From the NCBI RefSeq assembly GCF_014196525.1, contig NZ_JACIDX010000010.1:124001-188000 (forward strand): a DNA stretch of 64,000 nt, in the 5' to 3' direction. A program made the position numbers and the translations under genes. The stretch is from Novosphingobium sediminicola. Its GTDB lineage: Bacteria; Pseudomonadota; Alphaproteobacteria; Sphingomonadales; Sphingomonadaceae. Positions 53,661 through 62,489 of this stretch are shown here, in pieces (the stretch's first letter is position 1; the number at the start of each line of letters is the position of its first letter). The notes under the pieces were generated by a model, which was given only the letters and a program-made list of their open reading frames with translations, did no database searches and was not told the origin of the DNA.

Positions 53661-56312
53661 TCAGACGTCATTCCTGCGCCGCGCCTGCATCCGGCCAAGG
53701 CCCATGCGATAGGCGAATGGCGTAGTGGCCTGCGTAGACGTCTGGGCATAGCACTGGGTGCCGCCCAAAGAGCTGCCCGTGGTATCGAGTCGGGGCGTGA
53801 TGCGATAGAAATCGAACGCCCCACCTGCTGCATCAAGCAAGCTATCGTCGATGAACATGCCGGTTCCGCCATCGATAATGCGCGTCAGCAGAGAGGTCAC
53901 CGACTGCGCCTGAATGGTTATGGCGCTTGTCGATTGCACGCCCGCCAGCGTTACGCCGGTTGTGCCATAATAGCGGCCGATTGTGCTGTGTTTGGCATAG
54001 CGCACACGGCCCCCAGCGGTAAGCCAATCACCAGCGGCCATGCGTGCAGCCACCGTGTTCACATTGCCGCTATTCACCTGAAGGCCAGTTGCCGCAGCAG
54101 CCGATCCGGACGCCTCGACAACGAAGCGCGGGAACCCATCGGCATCTGTTTCATTGGCCACGGTTACAGTTGCCGTCCCCGCCGTGATGGCAGTTTGCAT
54201 GGCCGTGTTGGACAGCGACCATCCATAGGGAATGCCGCTGGCTGCCACAGTGCTGATCGAGGATGTGCCGGTGGTTGTGGTCAGGTTGGTTCCGACAGCG
54301 GCAGTCGGGTCCATCAGGCCGTTCATCACCATGTTACGACCGATTGTTCCTTCGGCCATGGTGGTCAGGTTGTAATTGCCGATGTCCTGCTCAAACCAAA
54401 GCTGCGCGTTCGCGGGCATTGATGTGGCGGCGGTAAAGGTGATGGCCCATACGCCGGTCGCAAAATCAAGCGAACCGGAGGTAATGCCGGTGCCGGTGAT
54501 AGCGCCCGTGCTCGTGTTGGCCTGCCCGATAGGCGCCCCATTGATGGAGATCAGCGTGGGGGCAGCCGTGCCGGTAAACCCGGTTCGCATGGTCGGGGGA
54601 AGCGTCCCGCTGAACGCAGTCCCAGAACCCGTCCCTCGCGCAGCGTACCAGTTATTCCGGGTCGGCCGCTGATCCAGCGTTGGCGAATTGGCATAATCGG
54701 CATCCACGGTTGCCTTGAACGCCGCCGCCACCTTGTAGGCGCAAAGCTGGTTTCCGTGCAGTTGCAGATTATCGTACAAACCCTTTTGGGGCAGGTAAGC
54801 CGTCCCGCTGCTGGTATCCAGCACCTGCGACCAGGTATCGGCCACGCGGACCCAAGGGCGGTTATATCGCAGGCCGGGGATGCCGTAATAGACGCCGTTG
54901 ACCGTCGAGACGAAATTGGCAGCGCTCGACTGCACCCATTCGTTGACGATCCGCAGATGGTCATAGGTGGCGATCCTGCCGCCGCTGGGGCTGGCGTTAT
55001 AGGTCAGATAGACTGTAGTCGGGGCCGTGCCGCCAAAGGTGTAAACGCCGCCGCTGGTGACGGTGTACTGATCCTGTCCGGGGGCGCTTGCCACCTTGAC
55101 CAGCGGACGGGGCGAACCAGATGCAAAAACCCCCACAACGCCAACCGCACCGAAGCTCTCGCCATCCACAAAGTTGGTGGTATTGGTGGCCGTGCAGGTG
55201 CCGCCAGAGACAGCTTTGCTTTCCATCGGGAAGCAGGAATCGCCGCGCGGAAACTCGGTCCCGACATACCAGCACTTGCCCGCAGTACCATAAGCATCAG
55301 CAATATCAGCCATGGTCCGCAGGGTGTTCCAAGCAGTCTGTGGCGTGTTGTAATAGGGGTATCCCACATCGTTGACGCTGGCCGAACACGTAATGATATG
55401 CTGGCCGGTTTGCGTCAGGACGGTCGCCTTCCCATCCGAATTATAGCTGTAATAATAGTCCCTCGCCTGACCGGTCACATCACCCGCAGGGTTTCCAGAA
55501 GTGGTGATGCTGGTGGTCTGGTCGCGGTATTTTTGTGCCAGCGTGGTCGATGCGCCAACGCCATGGTTATAGCCTTGGTCGATCAGCCAGCGGTTGTTGC
55601 ACATGGCCTGAATAAACCCGGCCATGTTATAGGCCGTGCCGAAACCGCCCTGCGCGGTGGCCGTGCTGGACGCAACGGCAAAGCCCCCCATGCTGGCGGT
55701 TCGGCTGTCACCATCGTATTTTGCAGTGCTCAAAGCCTGAAGGATCAGGACGCCCCGAGAAACGCTCTGCGGCCCCGGTCCATAGACATTGCGCGCCGCC
55801 ACACGATAGAAATAGACATTCCCGGTCGAAACCGTGTTGTCGGCATAGGGAAGGCTGACATTGGTGGCCAAGAGGGTTTCTGCGCCAACAGTGGTCCCGC
55901 GATAGATGTCATAGCCAGTGACGGCTGAGCCGCCATTGCTGGCGGGCGGGTTGGCATTGACAGTGCAGGAGTTGTTGCCGCTGGACAGCGAGATATTGCG
56001 GGGGATGCTTGGCGGCCCGGCGGATACCGTCAGGGTGATGGGATATTCAACTGCAACTGCCCCAAGCACCTCGCGCACAACAGCCGTTTGGGATTCCCCA
56101 TAGCTGATAGCCGTGTATGCGAAGATGTCTGCACCCTGAGCAAACAGATTTACATTGGTCCCAGTCGCCAGCGATAGGGTCGAGGCCGAGCCAAGCATAC
56201 GCTGAATGGTATGGACGATACCCGCAGAATTGCTCACGCCGACGCTTTTGGCGCGAGGCGTAGCGCGAATGCGGCCAGCGCGCTTGCCGCGCTCAAAATC
56301 AGAAGCACTCAT
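53661..56312 (-). CDS. Phage tail protein with fibronectin-III and SGNH-hydrolase-like domains
   Basis: An 883-residue virion protein, probably a tail spike or appendage. After an N-terminal region, an Fn3 domain (about 95-185, IPRNISLSSGNNSCTVNANP to YFYRVAARNVYGPGP) leads into an SGNH-like hydrolase. That domain has YDGDSRT (serine block, about 200), SASVNDVG (Asn block, about 305) and DNLQLHGN (His block, about 520). The C-terminal 300 residues are Thr/Ser/Gly-rich beta structure for receptor binding. The hydrolase could deacetylate host surface sugars. It is the last gene of the minus-strand late operon. Confidence 0.8.
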   Translation of the reverse strand: MSASDFERGKRAGRIRATPRAKSVGVSNSAGIVHTIQRMLGSASTLSLATGTNVNLFAQGADIFAYTAISYGESQTAVVREVLGAVAVEYPITLTVSAGPPSIPRNISLSSGNNSCTVNANPPASNGGSAVTGYDIYRGTTVGAETLLATNVSLPYADNTVSTGNVYFYRVAARNVYGPGPQSVSRGVLILQALSTAKYDGDSRTASMGGFAVASSTATAQGGFGTAYNMAGFIQAMCNNRWLIDQGYNHGVGASTTLAQKYRDQTTSITTSGNPAGDVTGQARDYYYSYNSDGKATVLTQTGQHIITCSASVNDVGYPYYNTPQTAWNTLRTMADIADAYGTAGKCWYVGTEFPRGDSCFPMESKAVSGGTCTATNTTNFVDGESFGAVGVVGVFASGSPRPLVKVASAPGQDQYTVTSGGVYTFGGTAPTTVYLTYNASPSGGRIATYDHLRIVNEWVQSSAANFVSTVNGVYYGIPGLRYNRPWVRVADTWSQVLDTSSGTAYLPQKGLYDNLQLHGNQLCAYKVAAAFKATVDADYANSPTLDQRPTRNNWYAARGTGSGTAFSGTLPPTMRTGFTGTAAPTLISINGAPIGQANTSTGAITGTGITSGSLDFATGVWAITFTAATSMPANAQLWFEQDIGNYNLTTMAEGTIGRNMVMNGLMDPTAAVGTNLTTTTGTSSISTVAASGIPYGWSLSNTAMQTAITAGTATVTVANETDADGFPRFVVEASGSAAAATGLQVNSGNVNTVAARMAAGDWLTAGGRVRYAKHSTIGRYYGTTGVTLAGVQSTSAITIQAQSVTSLLTRIIDGGTGMFIDDSLLDAAGGAFDFYRITPRLDTTGSSLGGTQCYAQTSTQATTPFAYRMGLGRMQARRRNDV

Positions 56313-56322
56313 GGATTGCCCC

Positions 56323-56628
56323 TTACCGCGATGCCCGAACCGTGCAGGCAGGTTCCCCGGAGGCCGCTACCCAGCGCATCTTGCCGCCCCCGGTGAACTG
56401 ATAGACGCCCGCCGCCGTAATGGTGCTGTAAGGCCCATTGTCGTTCTGATCGTAGAACGCGCCCAGCGGGGTCGTTGCATCGGTCAGGTCGCGATAGATC
56501 GTGATGGCCCCCGTCACATTGCGAAATTCCAGTTCGACAAAGCCCCACAGCCGCGCGTCGAGCGGATCGCTGCTGCCGTTTTTCCATTCCTGCGGCGGGG
56601 CGATGTTGTCGGTATAGGTCAAAATCAT
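56323..56628 (-). CDS. Small phage protein of unknown function
   Basis: A 101-residue beta-rich protein in the late operon, placed between the tail protein and Rz genes. Segments such as WGFVELEFRNVTGAITIYRDL and YQFTGGGKMRWVAASG suggest a small head-tail or fibre-associated domain. No family recognised. One base separates it from the Rz stop. Confidence 0.7.
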   Translation of the reverse strand: MILTYTDNIAPPQEWKNGSSDPLDARLWGFVELEFRNVTGAITIYRDLTDATTPLGAFYDQNDNGPYSTITAAGVYQFTGGGKMRWVAASGEPACTVRASR

Positions 56629-56629
56629 C

Positions 56630-57166
56630 TCAGGGTTCCTTGGTCAAACCCTGCGCCCACAGATGGGCCGAGAGGGCATAGGAATAGTTCTGGTCGCAGA
56701 TCCGCAAATCCGCCTCGCTGATGGTCAGCGCCGCCACGATGGGGCCGGGGGTGGGGCTTTCAGGAATTGCGGAACCGTCACCTTGGGCGGCGCGGGCTGG
56801 ATCGGGCGCGGATGCGCGCAGGCGGTGAGCGGCAATATAGGCAGCAAGGCGAGCATCACCCTGCGCCAGCGCGGCGTCATGTTGGGCATCGGCATTGTCG
56901 GCAAGGCTCCTATAGCGGGTTTCGGCGGCGGCTTTTGCGGAGGCGGCGGCCTTGCGCTCGGCGGCAAAGGAGGCCTGCGCATCGAGCAGTTTGTTCTGCC
57001 AATCCTCGGCGCGGCGGAATTGCCAAGCGGCATAGGCCAGCGCGAGGATCGCCAGCGCGGCCCAGCATCGCGCCGTGCTGGCGGTGATCCAGCGCAACGC
57101 CGCGCCGATTCGCCCCCAGATGCCAAAGGCCTTGATCGCGGCCCAGATCGCGGCGGGGCCGATCAT
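56630..57166 (-). CDS. Rz-like inner-membrane spanin
   Basis: A 178-residue protein with one N-terminal membrane helix (CWAALAILALAYAAWQFRRA, about residues 34-53) and a long Ala/Lys/Arg coiled coil (DWQNKLLDAQASFAAERKAA onward). This is the i-spanin layout. Together with the nested Rz1 lipoprotein it would fuse inner and outer membranes at the last step of lysis. The start codon overlaps the lysozyme stop (ATGA). Confidence 0.8.
   Translation of the reverse strand: MIGPAAIWAAIKAFGIWGRIGAALRWITASTARCWAALAILALAYAAWQFRRAEDWQNKLLDAQASFAAERKAAASAKAAAETRYRSLADNADAQHDAALAQGDARLAAYIAAHRLRASAPDPARAAQGDGSAIPESPTPGPIVAALTISEADLRICDQNYSYALSAHLWAQGLTKEP
56725..56856 (-). CDS. Rz1-like outer-membrane spanin lipoprotein nested inside Rz
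   Basis: A 43-residue frame inside the Rz gene in another reading frame. It starts MLALLPILPLTACAHP, a lipoprotein signal with lipobox LTAC, and the mature part is Pro-rich (PRPIQPAPPKVTVPQFLKAP). AGGG lies just before the ATG. Size, position, lipobox and proline content are those of Rz1. Confidence 0.75.
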   Translation of the reverse strand: MLALLPILPLTACAHPRPIQPAPPKVTVPQFLKAPPPAPSWRR

Positions 57167-57765
57167 GTGGCATCCTTCAGGCAAATCGCCTGCTCTCTTT
57201 TGCGCCGCGCGACGATGCCGGGGACCACGCGGCCACCGGCCTTGTTGAACCAAGTCAGGCTGGTACACGCCGCACGGATCTGGCCCGCGTTGATCTGGCG
57301 GCGCATGGTGCTGGCGCAATAGGTGGGCCACCCGACATGATGGCCCAGACTGAGTGCGGCATAGCGCACATGGTCGCGGCGCGGGATCGAGAGCGCGAGG
57401 CCGGGGGTGCAGGCCATCACGCGGGCGCCGTCAGCAGTCAGGCGGTCCACCAGCATCTGGGCGCATTGGCCCTCGGTAAACTCGCGGCCCACCATGATGC
57501 CTTCGCCCGTCAGCCCATCGCAGGCCGTGGCCACGCCGATCATATCGAGATAGACTCGCAGATATTGCTTGCCGCTGATATTCGTGATCGTGGCGGTTCC
57601 GGCTTGAGGCGAGACGGTAACCGCCACCTTGCGGCCGGATTCCTCCATCGGGATCTCGGTCAGCACCAGTTGCGTGGTGGCCGGGCCGATCAGGGCCAGC
57701 AGCGCCGCCACCAGCACGACAACGCCGCCCTTCTTGGGCTGGCCGGTTTCAGGCTGCGTTGCCAT
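57163..57765 (-). CDS. Phage endolysin, GH24 lysozyme with SAR-type N-terminus
   Basis: A 200-residue lysozyme-like protein. The N-terminal hydrophobic stretch GGVVVLVAALLALIGPAT could be a signal-anchor-release segment. YLDMIGVATACDGLTGEGI has the Asp and Thr of the E-8-D-5-T triad, but the Glu position is Gly (SGKQYLRVYLD). A second active-site architecture may be used, or the enzyme family differs. CASTMRRQINAGQI and CTSLTWFNKAGGRV match phage lysozymes. It overlaps the holin candidate before it and Rz after it. Confidence 0.8.
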   Translation of the reverse strand: MATQPETGQPKKGGVVVLVAALLALIGPATTQLVLTEIPMEESGRKVAVTVSPQAGTATITNISGKQYLRVYLDMIGVATACDGLTGEGIMVGREFTEGQCAQMLVDRLTADGARVMACTPGLALSIPRRDHVRYAALSLGHHVGWPTYCASTMRRQINAGQIRAACTSLTWFNKAGGRVVPGIVARRKREQAICLKDAT

Positions 57766-57991
57766 CGGGCTTGCTCCCTTGCTGGAGCAGGCGCAGCGCC
57801 GTGGGCGCGGCAAAAACCGCCAGCCCAGCCAGCGCCGAGGTTAGCGGGCGCCAGCGTTCGGGCACATAGGCGACAAGGCTCGTGAGGATCTGGGGCTGCG
57901 CCACCAGCGCGCCCGCCAGCACACCGGCCAGCGCGGCCATGCGCACCGACCACCAGCGCCAGGCCTGACGCGCATCATCAACCAAGGTCAT
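57749..57991 (-). CDS. Holin candidate 2
   Basis: An 80-residue protein with two membrane helices (WWSVRMAALAGVLAGALVAQP and LTSALAGLAVFAAPTALRL), directly upstream of the lysozyme with a 17-base overlap. Position and layout suit a holin that permeabilises the inner membrane. Choice between holin and antiholin is open, as a second candidate precedes it. Confidence 0.65.
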   Translation of the reverse strand: MTLVDDARQAWRWWSVRMAALAGVLAGALVAQPQILTSLVAYVPERWRPLTSALAGLAVFAAPTALRLLQQGSKPDGNAA

Positions 57992-58247
57992 CGGATTTCC
58001 CTTTGCGGTGGCGCTTGGGGTTCTTGATCCAGCCAAGCGCGATGAGTTTTTCGAGGATTGTCAGCACCATCACGGCAAGGCCCGCTGCCGTGACAAGGTG
58101 GGGCAGAACCTCAAGGAATTTGATCAAAGCAATCACCGCCAGAGCGAGAAGGAAGTCCCACCAGCCGCGCAGCGAGAGCGGCGCGGAATGCAGGGCGACA
58201 AGAGCCTGCGCGGTGGCGTCGGCCGGGATCTGCGACAGATCGGCCAT
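57978..58247 (-). CDS. Holin/antiholin candidate 1 (small membrane protein)
   Basis: An 89-residue protein with two close hydrophobic segments (WWDFLLALAVIALIKFLEVL and LVTAAGLAVMVLTILEKLIAL) and a basic C-terminus KNPKRHRKGK. It overlaps the tail-assembly gene start region (58247-58250) and the next holin candidate by 14 bases, so the lysis cluster is tightly packed. Two ATGs (58250, 58247) are possible; the second has better spacing from GGGGG. Confidence 0.6.
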   Translation of the reverse strand: MADLSQIPADATAQALVALHSAPLSLRGWWDFLLALAVIALIKFLEVLPHLVTAAGLAVMVLTILEKLIALGWIKNPKRHRKGKSDDLG

Positions 58248-58618
58248 CATTCGCCCCCTGCTGGCGCTTGCGGCCAAACTACGGCGGCGGGCGTGGCATA
58301 GGTTTCGGTAATGTCGCGCAGGGCTTGACGATAAGCCACCCATGCCGCACGGGTGGCCTCCGGCACATCAGGAAACTGCGTCCAATCGCAGGCCGTCAGC
58401 AGCCCTTGCCGCCGCGCGCGCACATCGCGCCAAAGATCTTCCATGCTGGGCTCAACGGCTGATGCCGTCAGGCCATCCTCTGACAGGAGATAGGCGCCGA
58501 CCGAAGGAACCTCGACCGCAACCTCTCCTGCCAGCAGTTGCGCGTTGGCCTGCTCGATGGCGCTGGCCTGCCAGATCAGGCGGGCATTCTGACCCGGCGC
58601 ACCAAGGGCAAAATACAT
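58247..58618 (-). CDS. Phage tail assembly chaperone-like protein
   Basis: A 123-residue protein matching the small proteins encoded after tail-fibre genes: RARRQGLLTACDWTQFPDVPEATRAAWVAYRQALRDIT is the conserved block of the Phage_tail_APC family. It probably helps tail-fibre folding or assembly. The start overlaps the fibre stop (ATGA). Confidence 0.8.
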   Translation of the reverse strand: MYFALGAPGQNARLIWQASAIEQANAQLLAGEVAVEVPSVGAYLLSEDGLTASAVEPSMEDLWRDVRARRQGLLTACDWTQFPDVPEATRAAWVAYRQALRDITETYATPAAVVWPQAPAGGE

Positions 58619-60288
58619 CAGCGATACCTCCGCAGCGTCATGAGGCTGGCGCCGCCCGGCGTGATCCGCAACGTTGGCCCGCCACTCCACCATGCGAATT
58701 GGACGTTATGCGTGCCTGGGCCGACCGACAGGCGGCCCATAAGCGAGACGCTGTCCGAGGCCGTGACGCCGCCGGTCGTAAAAACCCCCACGCCATCAAT
58801 ATAGATCGTGCATTGCCATTCGACGGGAGAGCCGGAATAGGACTGCTTGGCCACGGCCAGGGCGAGAATGTCGCCCGCCATGCTCATCTCGACATTATAT
58901 GAGATTACAATGTTATAGGTGCCGGGATGATAGACTGGTTCTGAACTTCCCAGATCCTGATTCCAGACGTACTCAGTCCATGGCGCACCACCGTAAAAGG
59001 TGCCGCCATTGTAGGCCTGCTGCATGGCCGTGATGCCATCGGTTTCGATATTGTCGGCCCGGACAGAACCCGCGATCAGCAGGGAACCACTGATCCGAAC
59101 ATTGCCGGTGATGTCAAAGCCCGCATATCCGGCGCTGGCCCGCAATTCGATGGAGGCGCGGTTGTCTCCGCTAACCGCCGTCACGCGCCAATAGGCATCC
59201 GCCGAGCCCAGATTGGCGATGGCGGAAGCCTGCGCCGTTACCGTGGCGGACAGGCCATTGGCCTGCGCCTGGACGCTGCTGATTGTGGCTGCCTGCGCGG
59301 CGATGGCGTTGGAGAGGGCGGTATAATTGCCCGATACGGTGGCGGTCAGACCGTTGTAATTCGTGTTCAGCGAGGAAATCTGCGCCGCAACGCTGGCCAC
59401 CGCATCGGTGCGCGCGGTTGTTTCCGCGCTGATCGCGGCGGCATTGGCGCCGATGCTGGCCGAAAAGTTAGAAACCTGCGATGCCAAGGCGCTGATCGCA
59501 TCGGCCCGCGCGATTACCTCAGAATGGATGGCAGACGCATTTTCGCCAAGGCTTGTCGAGATGGACGAAATCTGCGCAGCCAACGCACTGATGGCGTTGG
59601 CTCGAACGATAGCTTCATTGGCGATGCTGGCCGTTACGATTTCGTTCTTATCATTGATGATGCTGACAAGATCGAAGTCTTTGCTTTCCAGCGCCGAGGC
59701 AAGAATTTGCATCACCTGCTTGCCGGTCAGGTCATCGCTCAGCAGGTTGCCATCGAAAGCGCCCATGTTGATCGCGCCAGCGGGTACGCCAAGGGCCGTC
59801 AGGCTCAAAGGATCGCTGCTAGACCTGAGCGCGGGCGCGCCGGTTGCAGGATCGAAACCGAGATAGTAACCCTTGCGGCGGTCGGCGGGCGGCAGAACGG
59901 CGGCTTCATCGCCCATGGGGAGGCGAAGTGCATGGCGAAGATCGCGAGCCAAGGCCTGATCGCGCAGCGCGGCTTGGTCATATCCCCGGTTGACGGGATC
60001 GGCCAGCCACGCCGCGCCATCGGCAAATTCAATGTCCTGCGTGAAGGACGGGGCGAGAACCGGCCGAATGGCTGCGCCAGCGGGCGGAGCCACGGCAAAC
60101 AGCACGGTGCCGGTCGAAGGGGAGGGGCCAGCGAGAGCGACAGAGAATGCAGCGCGATCCTGCTCAACCCCATCGACATATACCGATACCTGATCGCCGG
60201 TCAGAACCTGAAAATCAAAGGGGAACGCCACCACCACCCCGTCGCCGTAATAGGGGCCTGAAATGGCATTGGTGGTTCCGATTGGCAT
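58618..60288 (-). CDS. T7-type tail fibre protein
   Basis: A 556-residue fibre. The N-terminal 120 residues match the T7 gp17-type attachment domain (TTNAISGPYYGDGVVVAFPFDF, YVDGVEQDRAAFSV, VNRGYDQAALRDQALARDL). Residues about 210-380 form a long Ala/Ser/Ile heptad region with near-repeats such as ANAISALAAQISSIS, ARADAISALASQVS and ARTDAVASVAAQISS, a trimeric coiled coil. The C-terminal part is beta-rich and would bind the host surface. The start is the ATG at 60288. Confidence 0.85.
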   Translation of the reverse strand: MPIGTTNAISGPYYGDGVVVAFPFDFQVLTGDQVSVYVDGVEQDRAAFSVALAGPSPSTGTVLFAVAPPAGAAIRPVLAPSFTQDIEFADGAAWLADPVNRGYDQAALRDQALARDLRHALRLPMGDEAAVLPPADRRKGYYLGFDPATGAPALRSSSDPLSLTALGVPAGAINMGAFDGNLLSDDLTGKQVMQILASALESKDFDLVSIINDKNEIVTASIANEAIVRANAISALAAQISSISTSLGENASAIHSEVIARADAISALASQVSNFSASIGANAAAISAETTARTDAVASVAAQISSLNTNYNGLTATVSGNYTALSNAIAAQAATISSVQAQANGLSATVTAQASAIANLGSADAYWRVTAVSGDNRASIELRASAGYAGFDITGNVRISGSLLIAGSVRADNIETDGITAMQQAYNGGTFYGGAPWTEYVWNQDLGSSEPVYHPGTYNIVISYNVEMSMAGDILALAVAKQSYSGSPVEWQCTIYIDGVGVFTTGGVTASDSVSLMGRLSVGPGTHNVQFAWWSGGPTLRITPGGASLMTLRRYR

Positions 60289-60653
60289 ATCCGCGCGCTC
60301 CTTGCCCGGTGGGCTTACGGGGGGAGCGCGCGGGCTTGAATCGCGCGGGGGTTAGGGGGCTTTAGTGGGCGAATTCTTTTTGGGGGCCGAAGTGGCGTTT
60401 CCCAGGGGATATGAGATGGCACGCGTTGGATCAGGCTGCCCTGAGGCGGCTTAGGCGGACGTGTATGGTTGTCCGAAATTAAGAGCAAAGCTGTGGTTAG
60501 CTGTCATTTAATCCTCAGCATCGACCACCAAATCCAAGAAGATCTATTTGTTTTATTTTGTGTGCCGCGACCGCCATGTCGCGCATCCAATGCAATTGCC
60601 ACCATTCAATAAATGGGGCACGACAACGCCATAAACTAGATCTAGGAGGCTGC
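60289..60653. other. Junction between tail fibre gene and the DUF262 gene
   Basis: About 365 bases without a supported gene. Its right part (about 60460 onward) becomes AT-rich and includes TTTGTTTTATTTTG, a small stem GCGAC/GTCGC (60570-60590), and the ribosome site AGGAGG of the next gene. Its left part is still GC-rich phage-like DNA. The AT-rich shift marks the likely left border of a cargo insertion. Confidence 0.5.
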
Positions 60654-62345
60654 TTGTCCATTTTTCAACTCATCAACGAGATCGACAATGGCGAGATTGT
60701 TCTGCCAGCAATTCAGCGCGATTTTGTCTGGGACACTGACAGAATCGAGGGGTTGATGGACTCGCTTTTTCGCGGATACCCAGTCGGGATCGTCCTTCTG
60801 TGGGAGACTTATGAACCTATCCAAATTCGGAATTTCATAAAAGACTATCGCGGCGATACCGTCCACCTGTTTGATTATAATCAACAGTCAAGACGAATTA
60901 AATTGGTATTGGACGGTCAGCAGCGCCTTAGTTCACTGTATATAGCGCTAAAAGGGAGTTTTGGGGGCAAAAGCCTCTATTTCGATGTTCTTAGCGGCCG
61001 TGACAATGACAATCACGCAGAAAAGAAATTTGGTTTCCGGTTCTTCACGAAAGAGGAAGCGGACAATTTGAATGCGACTGCGGGCGAGAGCAAGTTGAGA
61101 TCACACTGGCTGCGATTTTCAGAGCTAGTCATTCTGTCGCCAATGGATCTGATTCAACTGAGGCGTAAACTTACAAAGAGCTTGAACCTTTCGGATGACT
61201 GTCAGTCGCGCCTCGAGATGAACCTTAGTACAGCGCTGCATGCACTTTCAGGAAATTCAGAACTATTGAAGACGCAAACTATTGATGCAGGACTTCCTGC
61301 TAAAGATGATAAGCGAAAAACTGCTTTTGATATTCTAGAGATATTTGTTAGGATTAATACGCGTGGCATGGCGTTGGAGCGATCAGACCTCATTGCCAGC
61401 ATGTTACGACTGTACTGGCCCGCGGCCAGCAATTTATTGCCGACATTTCTAAAGGAGATCAACGAAGGGTCAGGATTGGCCATCAACACCGACTTCGTCA
61501 TTCGTTGCATGTTTTCGACGGCCGGCCTCGGCACTCGTCTCGATTTCGATTTGCTTCGCCGACGCAGCAATGTCGACCTGCTGAAAGCATCTTCTGACCG
61601 GTGCTTCAAGGCGATTCGTGCAGTAGTGGACTTCGTGCGGGCCGACTGTGGTATTGACTCCGTCCGTCTCCTCGGCGGCATAAACTCATTGGTCCCTTTC
61701 GTGCACTACCTTTATAATACGGACACAATTACCTTTCACAAATCGGAGCGCGCGGACGTTCGCAAGGCCATATTCTTGTTCGCCTTCTCGCGCGCTTTTA
61801 GTCAATACTCTGATAGCCGACCCCAAGCGTTTATCCGGGATCACCTCCCGACTCCGGACAGGATAAAGGCGGGTGACCGATTTTCGTTCACTGAGGCAAT
61901 CAGGTTCGTATCTTGGAAAAGCGGATTTGAGGATGCCGATATCCGAATGTTCGCCAATAACAGAGATCTTGCACTGTCCCTGATCCAGCGACGTACGGGC
62001 GGAAAGATCTTTTCTGACGGCAATCAGCCGGAAATCGATCATATTTTTCCGAAATCCGAGCTGTATGACAAAGGGCTTGATACGCAAGAAATCAATAGTC
62101 TCGGCAATTTTTGGATATTGCCGCGGAAAATGAACCGAAACAAAAGCGCTGCGCATCCGATGGAATATCTTAAGGATGTTGCTGACACGACTCTGGCGGC
62201 TGCGTTGATTGATCGAACCCAGCTTGACTACAAACTGTTCAAACGCTTCAACCGAGAGCGTCAAAAAAATATGGTTGCAGAACTGCAAAAGTTGACCGGG
62301 ATTGTCACAAGCGATTTTGAATTTTTGCAAGAAGATGATGAATAG
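60654..62345 (+). CDS. DUF262/HNH nuclease-like protein (GmrSD family), prophage cargo
   Basis: A 563-residue protein. The N-terminal DUF262 domain has the diagnostic NGEIVLPAIQRDFVWD and VLDGQQRLSSLY (about residue 84). It is the NTPase-like part of GmrS/BrxU proteins. The C-terminal HNH (DUF1524-like) has PEIDHIFPKSELYD (about residue 460) followed by SLGNFWILP and NRNKSA. Such single-chain proteins cut modified or foreign phage DNA. A TTG start four bases after AGGAGG fits best. It is AT-richer than its surroundings and opposite in strand to the phage genes. The position in a prophage suggests superinfection defence; this is inferred. Confidence 0.8.
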   Translation: MSIFQLINEIDNGEIVLPAIQRDFVWDTDRIEGLMDSLFRGYPVGIVLLWETYEPIQIRNFIKDYRGDTVHLFDYNQQSRRIKLVLDGQQRLSSLYIALKGSFGGKSLYFDVLSGRDNDNHAEKKFGFRFFTKEEADNLNATAGESKLRSHWLRFSELVILSPMDLIQLRRKLTKSLNLSDDCQSRLEMNLSTALHALSGNSELLKTQTIDAGLPAKDDKRKTAFDILEIFVRINTRGMALERSDLIASMLRLYWPAASNLLPTFLKEINEGSGLAINTDFVIRCMFSTAGLGTRLDFDLLRRRSNVDLLKASSDRCFKAIRAVVDFVRADCGIDSVRLLGGINSLVPFVHYLYNTDTITFHKSERADVRKAIFLFAFSRAFSQYSDSRPQAFIRDHLPTPDRIKAGDRFSFTEAIRFVSWKSGFEDADIRMFANNRDLALSLIQRRTGGKIFSDGNQPEIDHIFPKSELYDKGLDTQEINSLGNFWILPRKMNRNKSAAHPMEYLKDVADTTLAAALIDRTQLDYKLFKRFNRERQKNMVAELQKLTGIVTSDFEFLQEDDE

Positions 62346-62391
62346 TTTCATAGATTTTTATTATGCAAATTTTAAATATATTAATATGTAA

Positions 62392-62427
62392 CCGATTTAA
62401 TTTAATAAATCTTTTTGGTTAAATCGG
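62392..62427. repeat. AT-rich inverted repeat after the DUF262 gene
   Basis: CCGATTTAA (62392-62400) and TTAAATCGG (62419-62427) form a 9-bp perfect stem with an 18-base AT-rich loop. There is no T-run after it. Confidence 0.6.
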
Positions 62428-62449
62428 AATTTTCCATATTTCTATTTCT

Positions 62450-62489
62450 CGTTCCAGCCAGTTGCCGTCATCGACAACTGGCTGGAACG
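62450..62489. repeat. 15-bp perfect inverted repeat near the right border of the cargo block
   Basis: CGTTCCAGCCAGTTG (62450-62464) and its exact complement (62475-62489) are separated by ten bases. No T-run follows on either strand, so it is not an ordinary terminator. It could be a recombination or regulator site. Confidence 0.7.

Noticed and set aside
53640..55928. Plus-strand frames over the phage tail protein
   Set aside because: They are antisense to the tail gene and rich in Arg, His and Gly with no domain pattern.
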